DNA of 64,000 nt from NCBI GenBank assembly GCA_964017235.1, contig OZ024930.1, forward strand, positions 155,372,221 through 155,436,220, written 5' to 3'. The position numbers and the translations under genes were made by a program. Positions 24,191-35,950 of this stretch are shown here, piece by piece (position 1 is the first letter of the stretch; each line of letters begins with the position of its first letter). Source of the DNA: Sabellastarte sp. h YS-2021. Lineage: Eukaryota > Annelida > Polychaeta > Sabellida > Sabellidae. Below the pieces are notes generated by a model. The model was given only the letters and a program-made list of their open reading frames with translations, was not told the DNA's origin and searched no databases.

Positions 24191-24799
24191 TGCCCCTGTT
24201 CCACCACTATACCGAGGTTCCCGATTAAGGGTTTTGGGGGATCGGATTCAGAGTCCTGGACAGTGTGTTTGAGTCTGTTTGGATTTGTTGTGGTCAGTAT
24301 AAATAGCAAACATGTTTTGATATTTTTCATGACTGTTACCAATCCACTTTTGCCCCTACCCACAAATTCCCCGGTCTCAGGCATCCTGAGACCTCCTCAG
24401 ACCCAAATTTACACAATCCTATGTCGTCTGAGGCATCATACGACTCTTAAGCCCAGGACTCGTAGTCCCAAGAGGCCTGGACTTAGTCCCAGACCTCAAC
24501 AAATATCGACCATTGCTGTCTAAAGAAATCTCTTATTAGTCCCAGGAAGCCTGAGGAAGCCTCAGACCAGTCTGAGACCCAGTCAATATATCCCCGACAG
24601 GGTCGGGGTTGAAATCGATCGCAAACTTAACTTAATTGCCTCATAGTCGGGGAACGATTGTGACTTGTCTGAGAATGAGGATCTGTGCTTGATCCCACAC
24701 CTGGATCAAGATTCAATTTTCCAGGTTTTTTTCACAGATTCTCAAGGATTAACGGTCCCAGAATCAATTGGGGATTAACCCTTTGGTGGAACAGGGGCA
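24191..24799. mobile_element. PIF/Harbinger-type MITE
   Basis: This 609-bp element has TGCCCCTGTTCCACC at its left end and the reverse complement GGTGGAACAGGGGCA at its right end, flanked by TTA and TAA (Harbinger elements target TWA). The ends match the autonomous element at 58634-61432 (TGCCCCCGTTCCAC). The first ~130 bases also align with that element's left end, for example CAAACATGTTTTGATATTTT against CAAACATGGTTGATATTTTC. The interior is full of CCTCAGAC/GTCTGAGG-type subterminal motifs. No coding capacity, so it is likely mobilised in trans by the related transposase. Confidence 0.85.
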
Positions 24800-24802
24800 T
24801 AA

Positions 24803-25569
24803 AACCCTTGCCACAGCAAGGGTGTAGTGGTCTCATTTGTTACCTTCGCCCAAACTGTAAAAGAAGCTGAAATGTGCAAACAAAGGCCCATCTGGGTATT
24901 CTAGGGCTGTCATTTAAATAACATTAAATAAGTCATGTTTAGCTTTTGCTTCTTGAGTATGGCAATGCTTATTGGTGTTAAATTGGTTAAAGTTATAAAA
25001 GTATAACTTTAAATATTACCCAAATGTAGTTGAGGGTTTTCTCATGTCGTTATTCAACGTGTTAAATGTTGCTAGATACTGTCTACATGCCACTGTTGTA
25101 TTTCTTTGAAGTAACATTACGTAAATGGGTTAAGATAACCATAAACTGGATACTGAGAAGTGCAAGGTGAACTCAAACTTACACAATTGAATTACATGAT
25201 GACTAGAATTTCATTTTTTTTTAAGTTTACATATTCATCAGATAACATCCGCAACGCCAAAAAGTAGTGGGTTTACTTAGCATATAAATAAATATAAATG
25301 CAATATCTGATCCACTAAAATGGTTGTCGTTATATGAGGGAGTATTTTGAAGATATTAACTAGAAAGCCCTCCCAGAACGCAGACCTCCACCAAGGAAAC
25401 TGGGTATTTTATATTGTAATTTCACAAATTACTGCTTTTTTATTTGAATGCTTATAGTTGGATAGCATAATCATAAAATAAAAAGAGTAATACTGTACAC
25501 AAAGGTAAACAGGTATTTTTAAAGGATTTAAATATTTTTAGATTATTTAACTCAATATTGGAGATATTG
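24803..25569. other. Unassigned DNA
   Basis: No gene recognised. Confidence 0.5.
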
Positions 25570-25825
25570 GCCAGAGGCGTGCACTCTCTAAGTGCTTTTT
25601 GGAGTAATCTCAACCACAAGCCCCAAATCATTGAAAATTAGACTGTTTAAAAATTGGGATGTTTTTGTATCTAGAATAAGATCTGGATCTTTCCCAAAAT
25701 TTGATGAGGGCCCTACCCACATAAAATTTTCACAAAGATGTGTTTGATAGTTTTGGAGTAATTACAAACACAAATAACCAGGCAGACAAACATACACCCA
25801 CCCATAAACATAATCTCCTTGAATG
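25570..25825 (-). repeat. GCACTC-ended dispersed repeat (minus orientation)
   Basis: The left end is GTGCACTCTCTAAGTGC, a short terminal palindrome. The right end is ACCCACCCATAAACATAATC, read on the minus strand as the GGAGATTATGTTTATGGGTG end. Related ends occur at 32385-32812, 42430-42535, 44934-45145 and 49005. Confidence 0.5.
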
Positions 25826-26694
25826 AGATTAATCATAATTGAATTTGGGGAATATTATTACCTTTGGATGAAACTTTATGGCAGCCACAAGGGGCTTCAT
25901 GTATGAACAAATAATAGTATCAAAAGACAGTAAACCAGTTGTAGACTCATATCATGCCACATTCTCGTTATAATTACTCCTACAGTAATAAAACTGCTGG
26001 TTCTTTATTTAACCAGAAAATTAGTTTTGCTGAAGAAAAGGGAAATGGAGTTCCTGATTGTATTCTTAGCTGTTTTCAATCAGGACATTTATAATACAAC
26101 GTCAACGAGCATGGGGAGGAATCAGAAACACACTCATCTCCCACATACGAGGTTGCAGGTAGAAATCCTGGCTCTGGATAAAGTAAGAAAGTAACAAGTT
26201 GATGGCCAAAGTCCAATGCTTTTTCAGTGCAGAATCTTGAAAACAGACAATTAACCCATGTGCAATAATGCTCTGATTCTGTGACATATAGTTCTGCTCC
26301 AGCTGTACTAGATAGATCTTTATCAACACAAACTGAGAAAGCCCACTAATAAAATGATTATTGCCCCAAGCTAAAATGTCTGAAGGGCCATTATTTATCA
26401 TCTATTAGCTTACTTATGGCTAGATCGTTACTGAGTTATCAATATTTTAACCAGTGGCGTTTTGTGTCAGAACTCAACTACACAGACATTTCTATTGTGA
26501 CAAATATTAAAATAGAAACAAATGGTGCCTTGGAGCACACAAACTCTCAGCCATGTCTAGCGGTGAAAAAAAGTTCTGCAGACCGGATCCAGGTCCGGAC
26601 CCAAATATCTTTGAGGAAGACTGAATCACAGCTAGACTCCAACCTTGCATGCAAATTTGATCTACATCTGATGTATCTGATCTAATCTAATATA
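25826..26694. other. Unassigned DNA with unsupported open frames
   Basis: A 99-codon frame on the minus strand (26102-26401) and an 89-codon frame on the plus strand (26416-26685) have no recognisable domain. Splice or poly(A) context was not evident. Confidence 0.4.
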
Positions 26695-26745
26695 GACCTT
26701 TATAGCACTTAATCTGTATCATTGATAGACTCTAAGGTACAACTA
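26695..26745 (-). mobile_element. CR1/L2-like LINE 3'-tail remnant (minus strand)
   Basis: On the minus strand it reads GTACCTTAGAGTCTATCAAT then GATACAGATTAAGTGCTATA, parallel to the 3' end of the 61.8-kb LINE. No coding remnant was identified next to it. Confidence 0.45.
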
Positions 26746-27322
26746 CAGATACAGGTGTTGAAAATTTGTAGTCATAGGTACATTGACATAGCCAGGCCAT
26801 ACAAGTGAAGACATGGGTATGGTTTTTGGATAATGTGCACACAGACAGAACAACAAATAAACGTATCCAATTACAGTACCTCCATCCCCAAGAATTGAAA
26901 CAAAATATTGTTTTAACCAGCCCATGGTTTTGTCTGATTGTGTGCCACGTGGCCACCCCAAATGTATCATTTTAATGGAGAAATGTGACAAAACCTTAAC
27001 CGTGTTTGTCAACAAGCTATTTTACAGGGTATCGATAAGAAAAATATATTTTGCGAAAATTTATAATTATAAAAATATAATCATTTAGAAAGTAATAAAT
27101 TGGTGTGAAACTTCCACTAAACGCAAATGCTTAAGAAGCAAATGTCCTTATTCAAAAAGGTCATAACCAAAATAGCATCCAAGGAGATAGGACTTTAGGG
27201 GTTTTCGAAAACCAGTATAACTCGAATACCATACCAGTCAAATGGTAGTTTAAGGTATTGAGGTTATAAAGGTATGTATTTTATACATGCACAATCCATC
27301 GCTGTATCAATAAAATACAGTC
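26746..27322. other. Unassigned DNA
   Basis: No supported feature. Confidence 0.5.
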
Positions 27323-27323
27323 C

Positions 27324-27398
27324 AACCTGTGAAGAGCAACCACCCGGGGGAAATCCCAAAAGTGGTTGCTCCCCGCAGGTGGTTGCTCTTCGCAGGTT
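27324..27398. repeat. 75-bp hairpin element
   Basis: A 21-bp arm AACCTGTGAAGAGCAACCAC(C) pairs with 27378-27398 (GGTGGTTGCTCTTCGCAGGT(T)) with one mismatch. A third partial copy of the arm (GTGGTTGCTCCCCGCAGG) lies just inside it, at about 27362. Confidence 0.85.
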
Positions 27399-27558
27399 CA
27401 ATTATGATCGTCATGGATATAGGTATATACTTGTGTATCCATCATGGTAGACTTGAAGAGATACACTTGTATATAGGTAAACATGTTTATTATTTCACAT
27501 AAAAACATATTAATACACATGTACAAGTAACAAACTACATATATTATTATCATTATTA

Positions 27559-28305
27559 ACGCTCGACGATAGGAGAGGGTTATTGTGATCAGTTTGTTTC
27601 TGTCTGTCTGTGCACCGTTTTGCCCTTATAACTCAAAAACTATAACATCAATCAATCTCAAATTTGGTCGGTAGATATTTCATGGGGTGGATTCACAGAT
27701 GGATTCTTCCAAATTTGGTGCAATTTGTTTGAAAATTAAAGTTAGGAGAGAGTTTTTCTTATTTTTAATTGGGAATACACAGTGAAACTGCTTCTCTTCA
27801 TCACATACGTAAAAAAAATCAATATTTTTTTTGCTTTTTGATGATGTCATTACTCAGTGATGTCACAATGCAGTTGCCATTGTGAGGTCACAAACCTAGC
27901 TTGTGATACCAGCTGTCTTAAAGTAAAATTATTTCTTTCTCATTTTATGTCTTGAAATTCACATAAAGATAATAAAGAGGGGGTGGTATATTCATCATTT
28001 TTTATTAAATTATTATTTCTGCTTTTTATTGTCTCTTTTTTCTTTCAATTCCTTGACAGTCTATCACAAAAAATTACCATGCATGATTTTCACCAAGAAG
28101 TGACCTTTAAGCAATATTTTTACCTCCACCAGCTGTTTTTGTGTGCTAATTGTTTGTCTATTTGTCCATTTTATTGTATTTTTATTGACTTTAGCTTTCT
28201 ACTTGATATTTCTATGAAGATTAATTTACATGTTTATTTTATTTTATTGTCTTCCTTACAATACTTTATATCACTTGTTAGACTGGTCACATGGAGTCGA
28301 GCGTT
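27559..28305. mobile_element. Putative MITE with AACGCTCGAC inverted ends
   Basis: AACGCTCGAC (27559-27568) is exactly inverted as GTCGAGCGTT (28296-28305), about 740 bases apart. The interior has an AACTCAAAAACTATAACATC motif and T-rich DNA. The 111-codon frame at 27983-28318 is T-rich and hydrophobic and is not credible as a protein. Confidence 0.5.
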
Positions 28306-28521
28306 TTGCTCTCTCTGAGTGCATCTTGTTATTACATGTATTACCACTCTTACAAATATTCAGTTGCTTTTTCATAACCCCAAACTAACTGTTGATTACA
28401 GAGGTATTGCACTCTACTCAGCAGTGAGTGTTGTGTCTTTGAAGATCTGATTGTCGTTAAGGTGATTTGAAATAATGGGGCCATGCTCAACAATGGGTGA
28501 CCCTTCCATTGCCTCAGCTAT

Positions 28522-29944
28522 CTATTATTTTTGCATAATGGAGAGTTAGCACTACATTATTTTCTAACAGTGGATTGTGGTTTAGTTAAATGGCTAGTGT
28601 GCCAAGAACAAAAGGGTATTTGCCAGTCATCCTCAGCACAATGCATTCAATATTGAAATGTTTTCACAACTTCTTTCATATTAATTAGTTCAGTGGGTAC
28701 ATTCAGACATTCAGAGTTCATAGAAAAATAGCTCATGGAAAAATGCTACCTTGAAAAAATACCTCCTGACAAATACAAAACAAGCAATTTAATTAATAAA
28801 GTTGGATATTTTTTAATTCTTTGCATGTTCTTTACAATCTGACTTTACAATAATCTTCTGTGAACTTAATCAAAGGATCAGCTACCTTTCAAACAAACTC
28901 ACTGTTAAAATCTAACCCAGCATACTATATCAAAAGGAATGTTTTTAGTGGCTCAAAATTTACTCAAGTAAAATGAGAAAAAAACTGTAATGCAAAAATG
29001 CACTGCTGAAATGCATTACTGCTGGGTTTAAATTTGATTTAAATTTTCAATGGTTTTATGTTCAAAACAAAGATTTTAATTTACCTTATTACAGTTTGTT
29101 ATATACTTCTAAAATGATACACTGTTTGTGGTTGAAGTAAATTTTGTTCTCAAAGTTGTGGATTATTTTTCATAGAAGATATTTCTGAAAAACAAAATAT
29201 GGAGTAGGCATTCTTTCTATGAGGCTTTTTTCCAGGAGACAATCTTTCCGGGAGGCATTTTTCCTTGATTCAAAATTAAGAGACAAAGAAGCACAAAAAA
29301 TAAAAATCTTGAGAAACCCAAAAACTTCAGCACAAAATAAAACAAGTAAGTAATTCTCCAGTTTCTAGTGCTTTCAATGCCTGAAACACCAAAATAATAG
29401 CTTACTCTCTTAAAATAAGCACACATCAATAAAGTGACATGAAACACTCACCTCAACAAATTATCCACAGCATTGTTAAATGACCAATCTAATTGTTTCT
29501 GGAAAGTGCTTTCTGTAAGTCACAGATCCATATTTTATCAATTATCATTATCCATGATTAAACTTTGTGGCAAGTCAGATTATATTAAAACTTTTCAAGC
29601 TTTATCCAAAATTACATTTTTCCATAAAGGAAAACCAGTGGTACACATGGTGAAACAATGTTGATTTTGTGTTGAAATTGAAAAATACAACCATAGAACT
29701 ATTTTTGTGAAAGCCCCTTATGGTATGCACACCAAAGGAAACATTGCAAAGATTGTCTTGGTTGATCATTTGGTACAAGGTGTTAAATTATTGAATTAAT
29801 AAATTGGTTTTAATTTACAGGGTTTAAAACAATAGATAATTGCCTTGTGGCCCTTCCATTATGTAAACTTAATGACTCTCAAGCCCGTTGGGCCTCAGGC
29901 CAGTAAGTTTCGATAATGGAGTGCCACTTGGCCATTATCTATAT
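28522..29944. repeat. ~1.4-kb unclassified repeat, copy B
   Basis: Direct-orientation partner of 18915-21208. It lacks the roughly 970-base insert of copy A but has about 60 extra bases near 28860-28910. It ends in a diverged version of the same hairpin (ATAGATAATTGCC ... GGCCATTATCTAT, about 29830-29943). No coding capacity. Confidence 0.75.
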
Positions 29945-30267
29945 GGTAATGCTTTGCTTACAACTATTTGTATGGTTAAATCTGTATGTACTTGATTTTT
30001 GCTTGACAACCTTATTCTTATGGCTCCAAAAAGAGACCTTGTACCTGGATGGTGTATGTTAAAGAATATGTCGCCCCATATATCTATCCTGCCTCCCTCC
30101 ACCCATCCAGCCAGTATACTTTAATATAGCTTATGAGAGGTTGTGGTTGGTTTATCAAATATTTTAAAATTTGTCACTGTTCTGTTCATTGTTCTGAGTT
30201 GTGTCCAATCGCACCAAAGGTGTTCTGCCCATATGTGAATCCCATCGAATGTGTCCTACTAAAATAC
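29945..30267. other. Unassigned DNA
   Basis: No supported feature. Confidence 0.5.
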
Positions 30268-30444
30268 GAATCACATCAAACATGGCAGATGAATCACATT
30301 AAACATGGCAGATGAATCACATTGAACATGGTAGATGAATCACATTAAACAAGGGAGATGAATCACATTAAACATGGCAGATGAATCACATTAAACATGG
30401 TAGATGAATCACATTAAAAATGGCAGATGAATCACATTAAACAT
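30268..30444. repeat. 23-bp minisatellite, about 7.5 units
   Basis: The unit is ACATGGCAGATGAATCACATTAA with small variants (GGTAGATG, AAGGGAGATG, TTGAAC), so the units differ slightly from each other. There are no unique spacers between units. Confidence 0.92.
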
Positions 30445-32384
30445 GTGGATGAGCATGTCCAGTTTTGGCTCGTGACCTCAGCACAGAAAAATGTGGCCTA
30501 GGTATTACACACTTTGTATATCAATACATAGCTGGAGAAGGAATCACGTGTCAGTATTGAAACATTTATTAAAGTTCTGGTTTACCTCTTAATATCAATT
30601 CTTAACATGCTACATTTTAAGTGAAATTGGTTTACAGATGTCTTTAAATTGTTTAAAAATTCTGGACATAAAGGTTCTACCAAAAGGTGCCATTTCCTCT
30701 GAATATGTTGGTATATCTATATAAATATAAAGATATAAATTTGAGACAATCTGCGCCCTGTCCCAACATTTGGAAACAAAATTTATTTCATCGATTGCTT
30801 TCAATATCTTGTCAAAACAACGAATGAAATGCACAGTGGCAGATATCATATGACTTGCTTCATACCAGAGGAATAAGTAAAAGTAAAAAGATTAAGATTC
30901 CCAAATTTGAACAGGCCATCAGATATTTTATTATTATTATTATTATTTAAATATGTACAGGTGAAATTTTATAAATAGACTTCACACAAATCAAATATTT
31001 AATTTTGTATGACTTTATAGTCCCTTTATGTAATTAATTATGATATCACTGTCTTAAATCGGAAAATGGTAAATCAACATACAGCTCACAAAGCTAAGTT
31101 TTAATATCAGTTGATCTATATCTTAAGCCAAGTAGTAAGACTTTTTTCACAGATGACATTCCCCAATGGTCTCAGACTGAAGTCTAACTAAATTTTGTCT
31201 AAATAAGAATTGGAGGATGACTTGCAGAATTTGTCATTTTGTTGCAGTGGTTGTGTAAATATGTAAACATTTTGATCAGTGTTTTTGTTTACTTTAAATC
31301 TTGGCTAAAAATGTCAATTTCAACTTGTGCAAAAAATTCAGCTGAGAAAAAATGGACAAAAAGTCAGATTATAGATGTGCCAGCAGAAAGACTGTTGTGC
31401 TCTTGTGAGATCATTTCATGGGAGTGTAAGCAATGAGGGGCCTCTTTTCCCATTAGAAGAGTTACCCCTCATTCACCCACAGAGGAAATGTGATTTTGGA
31501 GATAAAAGTAAAGGCAAATCAATGCATAGTCAGTATCCTATAGCTGTGAATTGTTTTATTTACTTTAGTAGTTCACTCAGTCAGGGCGCCTTGTGTGTAT
31601 TGATTACACTCGAAATATCTTTTACACATAGGTCACATCTTTCTGTGATGGGGTCATGAGCTCATAAACATATCGTTAAGGTGGAATGGCCCTGTCAGTA
31701 AGCCAGATTTCCAAAGCCATCTGCCCTCACAAATCGGCTCTGATGCTAGCCCCCAATTTGCTGTTATTATAAAATATTCAAATCAAATTGCTGTAAAATG
31801 CCCCATTATATTTTATCTTGCAAAATATTTCAAACCATTCGAAAACTACTGTTGTGTTGTGTTTTTACCTGCAATTAAGATTAAACTCAGATTAAGTTCC
31901 AGTAAAAATTTGTTCAGTTAATCTTTATCAATCATACTTAGAGATATACAAAATGTTTAGTTGGATATTCAAAATCCCCTATGCAAGGGTGAAAAAATAC
32001 GTAAATGAATCCCTGGTTATCACATGCCTACATCAGATGATATTTGACTAAAAACTACGTATTCTATTTGTAGTAGAAAGGCAATAAACCTTAGCTACAA
32101 GTAATGGAAAGTCTGTGTTTTCATCAACTCATGGCTGTGTTAAAACAGCAGGGAAAAGGGTTAGAAATATCAGGCAAGTATAACACAGATACCTTGACCA
32201 TGTTTGAGGATATTGTGTTGTATAATGTACCCTACACCAATACATATTATATCATTTTATAACCAATAATATGGTGACAAATTTCTAACAAAAATAATTG
32301 CCAACATTTTATGTATCTTTTTTATACATATTCAACAGACATTCATTCAATTATCCAGTTCTGTGCATTCTAAATTTCTTCTTG
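30445..32384. other. Unassigned DNA
   Basis: No supported gene. Frames at 30610-30849 (minus) and 31239-31659 (plus) lack any domain signature. A (TTA)n run lies near 30928. Confidence 0.5.
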
Positions 32385-32812
32385 TTCACTCCACCAGGCT
32401 ATGTTTTGGGTTATGCATGTTCATCTGTTTGTTTCTCTATGTTCATGATAACGCCAAAAAGTAGGAAACAGATCTTTTTGAAGTTTTTTTTATATTGTAG
32501 TACCTGGCCTAAAAACAAGTGAGTACATTTTAGGAAAAATCATATTCTGGATCACATTCTGGAGACAGAAAAAAATCTGTATTGAATACAGTCCCTTTTT
32601 CAATGTATTTATAATGACTTAGGCTTTTTTTGGTTGACAATAGCCAAACAGTAATTAGTGGATCTTTGTGAATTTTTGCTGTGGATAGGATCTGGCCAAA
32701 TCAACAAATGGTTACATTTTGGAAATGATCCAGATCATACTCTGGATGATAAGAGTCTGAATTTTCATAAACACACCCTGTTGGAGGTCTGCACTCTGCG
32801 AGTGCTTTCTTG
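32385..32812 (+). repeat. GCACTC-ended dispersed repeat (plus orientation)
   Basis: It begins CTCCACCAGGCTATGTTTTG and ends GGAGGTCTGCACTCTGCGAG then TGC. Internally it has CTGGATGATAAGAGTCTGAA and GATCCAGATCATACTCTGGA-type motifs. Same family as 25570-25825 and 44934-45145. Confidence 0.6.
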
Positions 32813-34344
32813 TTTGTTATGTATTGACAAAACTGCAGGCGTTAAATAGATATTCATGGAAAACACACTACCAACTTTTCCCGTTTTCAATGGGAAATAT
32901 TATAATAAAATAATTACTGCATGAAAATGTTGTCTGGCGCATTGGCAACCTGCAACCCATAGGTTACGATGAATTATATTAATATCAGTAATCAAGAATA
33001 GTCAGAGAATGAATTTATTTGCTCAATATTTTTACGGATTTAAGGCATGTGCCAAATTACAGAAGTAGTATGAAAATTGATTTTTGTAAAATTTTCACCT
33101 AAGATGGGTAAATTCGTCAAAGACAAAATCTCCACACATTTTTATTGACAATTGGATTATTATATTGAAATAAAAACTTAAAGATGTAAACAAAAGAGGG
33201 TCAAAATGTAAAGTCTGCACTATTCAAGTGCTTTTCCAGTTTTATTTATTTTGTTATATTTTCTTCAATCCTGTAATCTCTCTGTGGGTCTTGCTCATTT
33301 TGTGTACATTGTTGTAAAGCCACAATAAATTTGCGTTCCCTTTGCTCTGCCATAGAATTGAAATACAATACCTTTTCAGTTCAACTATTTCTAATTAATT
33401 ATCCTGGCCTTACCTAGTAGCCTGGGCACGACCCATAAACTGGAGCCCTATTAAATCCGGATTACCCCATTCAAAATGCTATGGTTTGAGCAATTGTTTC
33501 AACCGGTACCACCCTGTGTCAAGTTTGAAGCCATAGATGATTGCTTAATAAAGACCCAATTTATATCAATCTCTAACCTTTGTATCAGGTAGACATGTAA
33601 GCTAATCTCCCCAACCCCATAAAAATAAACAATTGAATTAAAAATTAAATATTGTTTGTGTGTAAAAGGTCAAAAGGATAATCATAACATACAAGATTTA
33701 ATTTTTACAGTCTCTGTTTTATATGATCAAGTATTTTTATGTGTTGTTGCATTGTCATGTAACATTGCAGTAAATATGTCCTAAAATAAAGTTTTCCAGA
33801 AGCCCAAACAAGAATTATGAACTCTGAAATGAATATACATATTACATAAAATAATATTTGGAATAATAATCTCAATATATATCCCTTGGGCTATGGTTTA
33901 TCCAACCTCTATGGAGACATGACTCAATTTTTTTTTAAAAATATATATCTGTAGTTGTTTTTAATAGCCATTCAGTAAGAACAGTTAGAAATTCTCTAAT
34001 ATATTTAAGGTTCTACACCAGTATAATATCTAGGTCACACTTGTTCATACTGGAGTCACTAGCCACAACTGAATGGGTTCATCTACATTTGTTTCTGGTT
34101 TAATCTGTCTCATATTTGGCAGCACCTCAGTGATACGACACGGTGGAATTCTTCTTTGGGCAGCAAGCCTTTGGATTGATGCAACACAACTTGGAAAGCA
34201 GTTTGCTTTTGGGATGGCTCGTTTAAAATGGCTGTTATGACACTTCATGGGCTGTATTAAAACGTACATGCTTGAGGGATAAAGAAAGGGATGGGATGCA
34301 GATTTAATGTGGCCCATTCTTGAATGTGTACTAACCAGATACAA
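32813..34344. other. Unassigned DNA
   Basis: No gene recognised. A further GCACTATTCAAGTGC motif at about 33219 looks like an isolated end of the GCACTC repeat family. The minus-strand frame at 34045-34344 is unassigned. Confidence 0.45.
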
Positions 34345-34440
34345 GGGTCTCTTCTCAGAGCTATAAGGATGAGGTTGTCAACAGGAAAACAAACATGTAC
34401 AGATACGACTGTAAGGATATGTGTGACTTTAGGCTAATCT
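34345..34440 (+). repeat. Unclassified repeat, copy 2 (partner at 16040)
   Basis: Aligns with 16040-16140 over about 95 bases (AAGGGTCTCTT...GTACAGATACGACTGTAAGG). Followed at 34566 by CCCCAGTCACACTAGGGGTG, a single end of the MITE family seen complete at 7274-8009. Confidence 0.55.
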
Positions 34441-34939
34441 CACACTTTGAGCCATCGAGGTCCAAACGGTCTACTGCAAAATTCTGAATTTTCGCATTTG
34501 TGGATCATAGTTTTGCAAAATGTAGCTTTACTATAGTATTCCACAAAATCATTTTCACAGCAATGCCCCAGTCACACTAGGGGTGGTATTTCCGGCAGTT
34601 ACAAACGACAGGAAAAGAAGACTGAATGCTTAACCTCCAGTGAAACCATACCTAAGCCTCTGGCTATATAGTGTGGCTACAGAAGAGAATCCCAAATAGG
34701 GAAGACAATGGCCACAATTTAACACAGTAAGGGTACAAATTAATCTTCAGAAAGAGACAGAATAATGCCAAACTGAGAAGAAAGGCGGAGAAAGAGCTAC
34801 ACAAATGTATTTCTTTGTGTATTTGTATTTATACTCAGTGCAATATCTCCATATACAAAAGGATTTAAAGGGCTATGTGACCAATTCGACTGTACAAGTA
34901 CAGTGTAACTCTCAAATTACTGACATTCCCCTAACTGAA

Positions 34940-35135
34940 AGGCATAGGCTCAATGATGACTATTTATCAACGTCCTTGACGTTCTGTAATCTGCCACTGG
35001 GGATAAGACCCAATGACAGAGGACCACCATTTTAAGTGATCAGCTGAGGCAACTATGTGCCTGTCTGTACCTGGGATTGAACCCACATGCTCAGTGTTCC
35101 TAGGCGAGTATGTTACCTGATAGGCCACAGTGGCA
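34940..35135 (-). mobile_element. tRNA-derived SINE (minus strand), separate family
   Basis: Read on the minus strand, the A box TGGCCTATCAGGTAAC is followed by a B box, GGGTTCAATCCC (35075-35086), in tRNA-like spacing. Downstream comes GTACAGACAGGCACATAGTT. No target-site duplication was identified, so the boundaries are approximate. Confidence 0.7.
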
Positions 35136-35814
35136 GATAAATATGTGACAAATGATGGGACACCCTGCAGTTTCACTATAGATCTTGATACAATTTATGG
35201 TAGATTACAATTTTGAGTACTTTAAACTAATGTTTGTGTGGCGACAGAAGGCAGAGGTTGCCACAGTATGAAAACTTCATGGACAGAATTCTGGAAGTAA
35301 TAATGGGAATAAAGGGGTGATACAAAATACTAATAAACATACATAATGCAGCTTGTAGTGTGCCTGGAATACAAGAGATATCTTCTCAGTACGTTAAATA
35401 TTCTAACCATCAAGAGGGCCTTTGAGGCAGTAAATAAGTAATGGCACAAAAGAAAATATCTTTGAACTTAAAGCTGATAGCCTTTCTTTCCTTGCAGCAT
35501 CTTACAACTTAACTTATCAACAACTTATTTTGGGTTACCCCCAAATGAGCCAAAATCTGCATAAGGTTACTTTATGTAAACTGATGATAGATACAAAAAA
35601 ATGGAAAATAATACAAAATAAATCAATTACACTTTGAAAAGTCAATGATACAATAAAAGTAATGTAACATTAAATAAGTCGTAGATATCAACAAGGTCAT
35701 CGCATAACATTTAAAACATTCATTTGAGCAATAAAACGATACCTTTAAACACCAATGCATTTTTTGCTTGTTTCTACTTTATATATATATTTATTATGAC
35801 TACTTATCATACCT
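35136..35814. other. Unassigned DNA
   Basis: No supported feature. Confidence 0.5.
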
Positions 35815-35950
35815 CTACACCAAGGCATACCCATCTTAGTCTCTATTTTACCCTGTCATTCTCCGTGGTGCTTGACCCCTTTCCTATCCTTGGATACTGA
35901 AATTGCTGAACCTTATTGTGCTGTTGCGCCTTAGAGGCCCTTTCATAAAG
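35815..35950 (+). mobile_element. LINE 3'-UTR remnant
   Basis: CCAAGGCATACCCATCTTAG ... CTCCGTGGTGCTTGACCCCT aligns with the minus-strand LINE at 54810-55035 (CCAAGGTATACCCACCTTAG ... CTCTGTGGTGCTTGACC). Only the tail end is preserved. Confidence 0.5.

Noticed and set aside
24104-24523. 139-codon frame as a host gene
   Set aside because: Most of it lies within the Harbinger-type MITE and its Pro/Arg-rich end derives from CCTCAGAC subterminal repeats.
26102-26685. Pair of ~90-codon frames as genes
   Set aside because: No domain, splice or poly(A) context. Consistent with chance open frames.
27983-28318. 111-codon frame as a multipass membrane protein
   Set aside because: It is T-rich DNA inside a TIR-bounded repeat. 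The hydrophobicity comes from base composition.
30268-30444. Possible CRISPR array
   Set aside because: Units are contiguous near-identical 23-mers without unique spacers, in eukaryotic DNA. This is a minisatellite.
34045-34344. Minus-strand 99-codon frame as a LINE or host exon
   Set aside because: A loose resemblance to a LINE C-terminal block did not hold up. No conserved residues were found.
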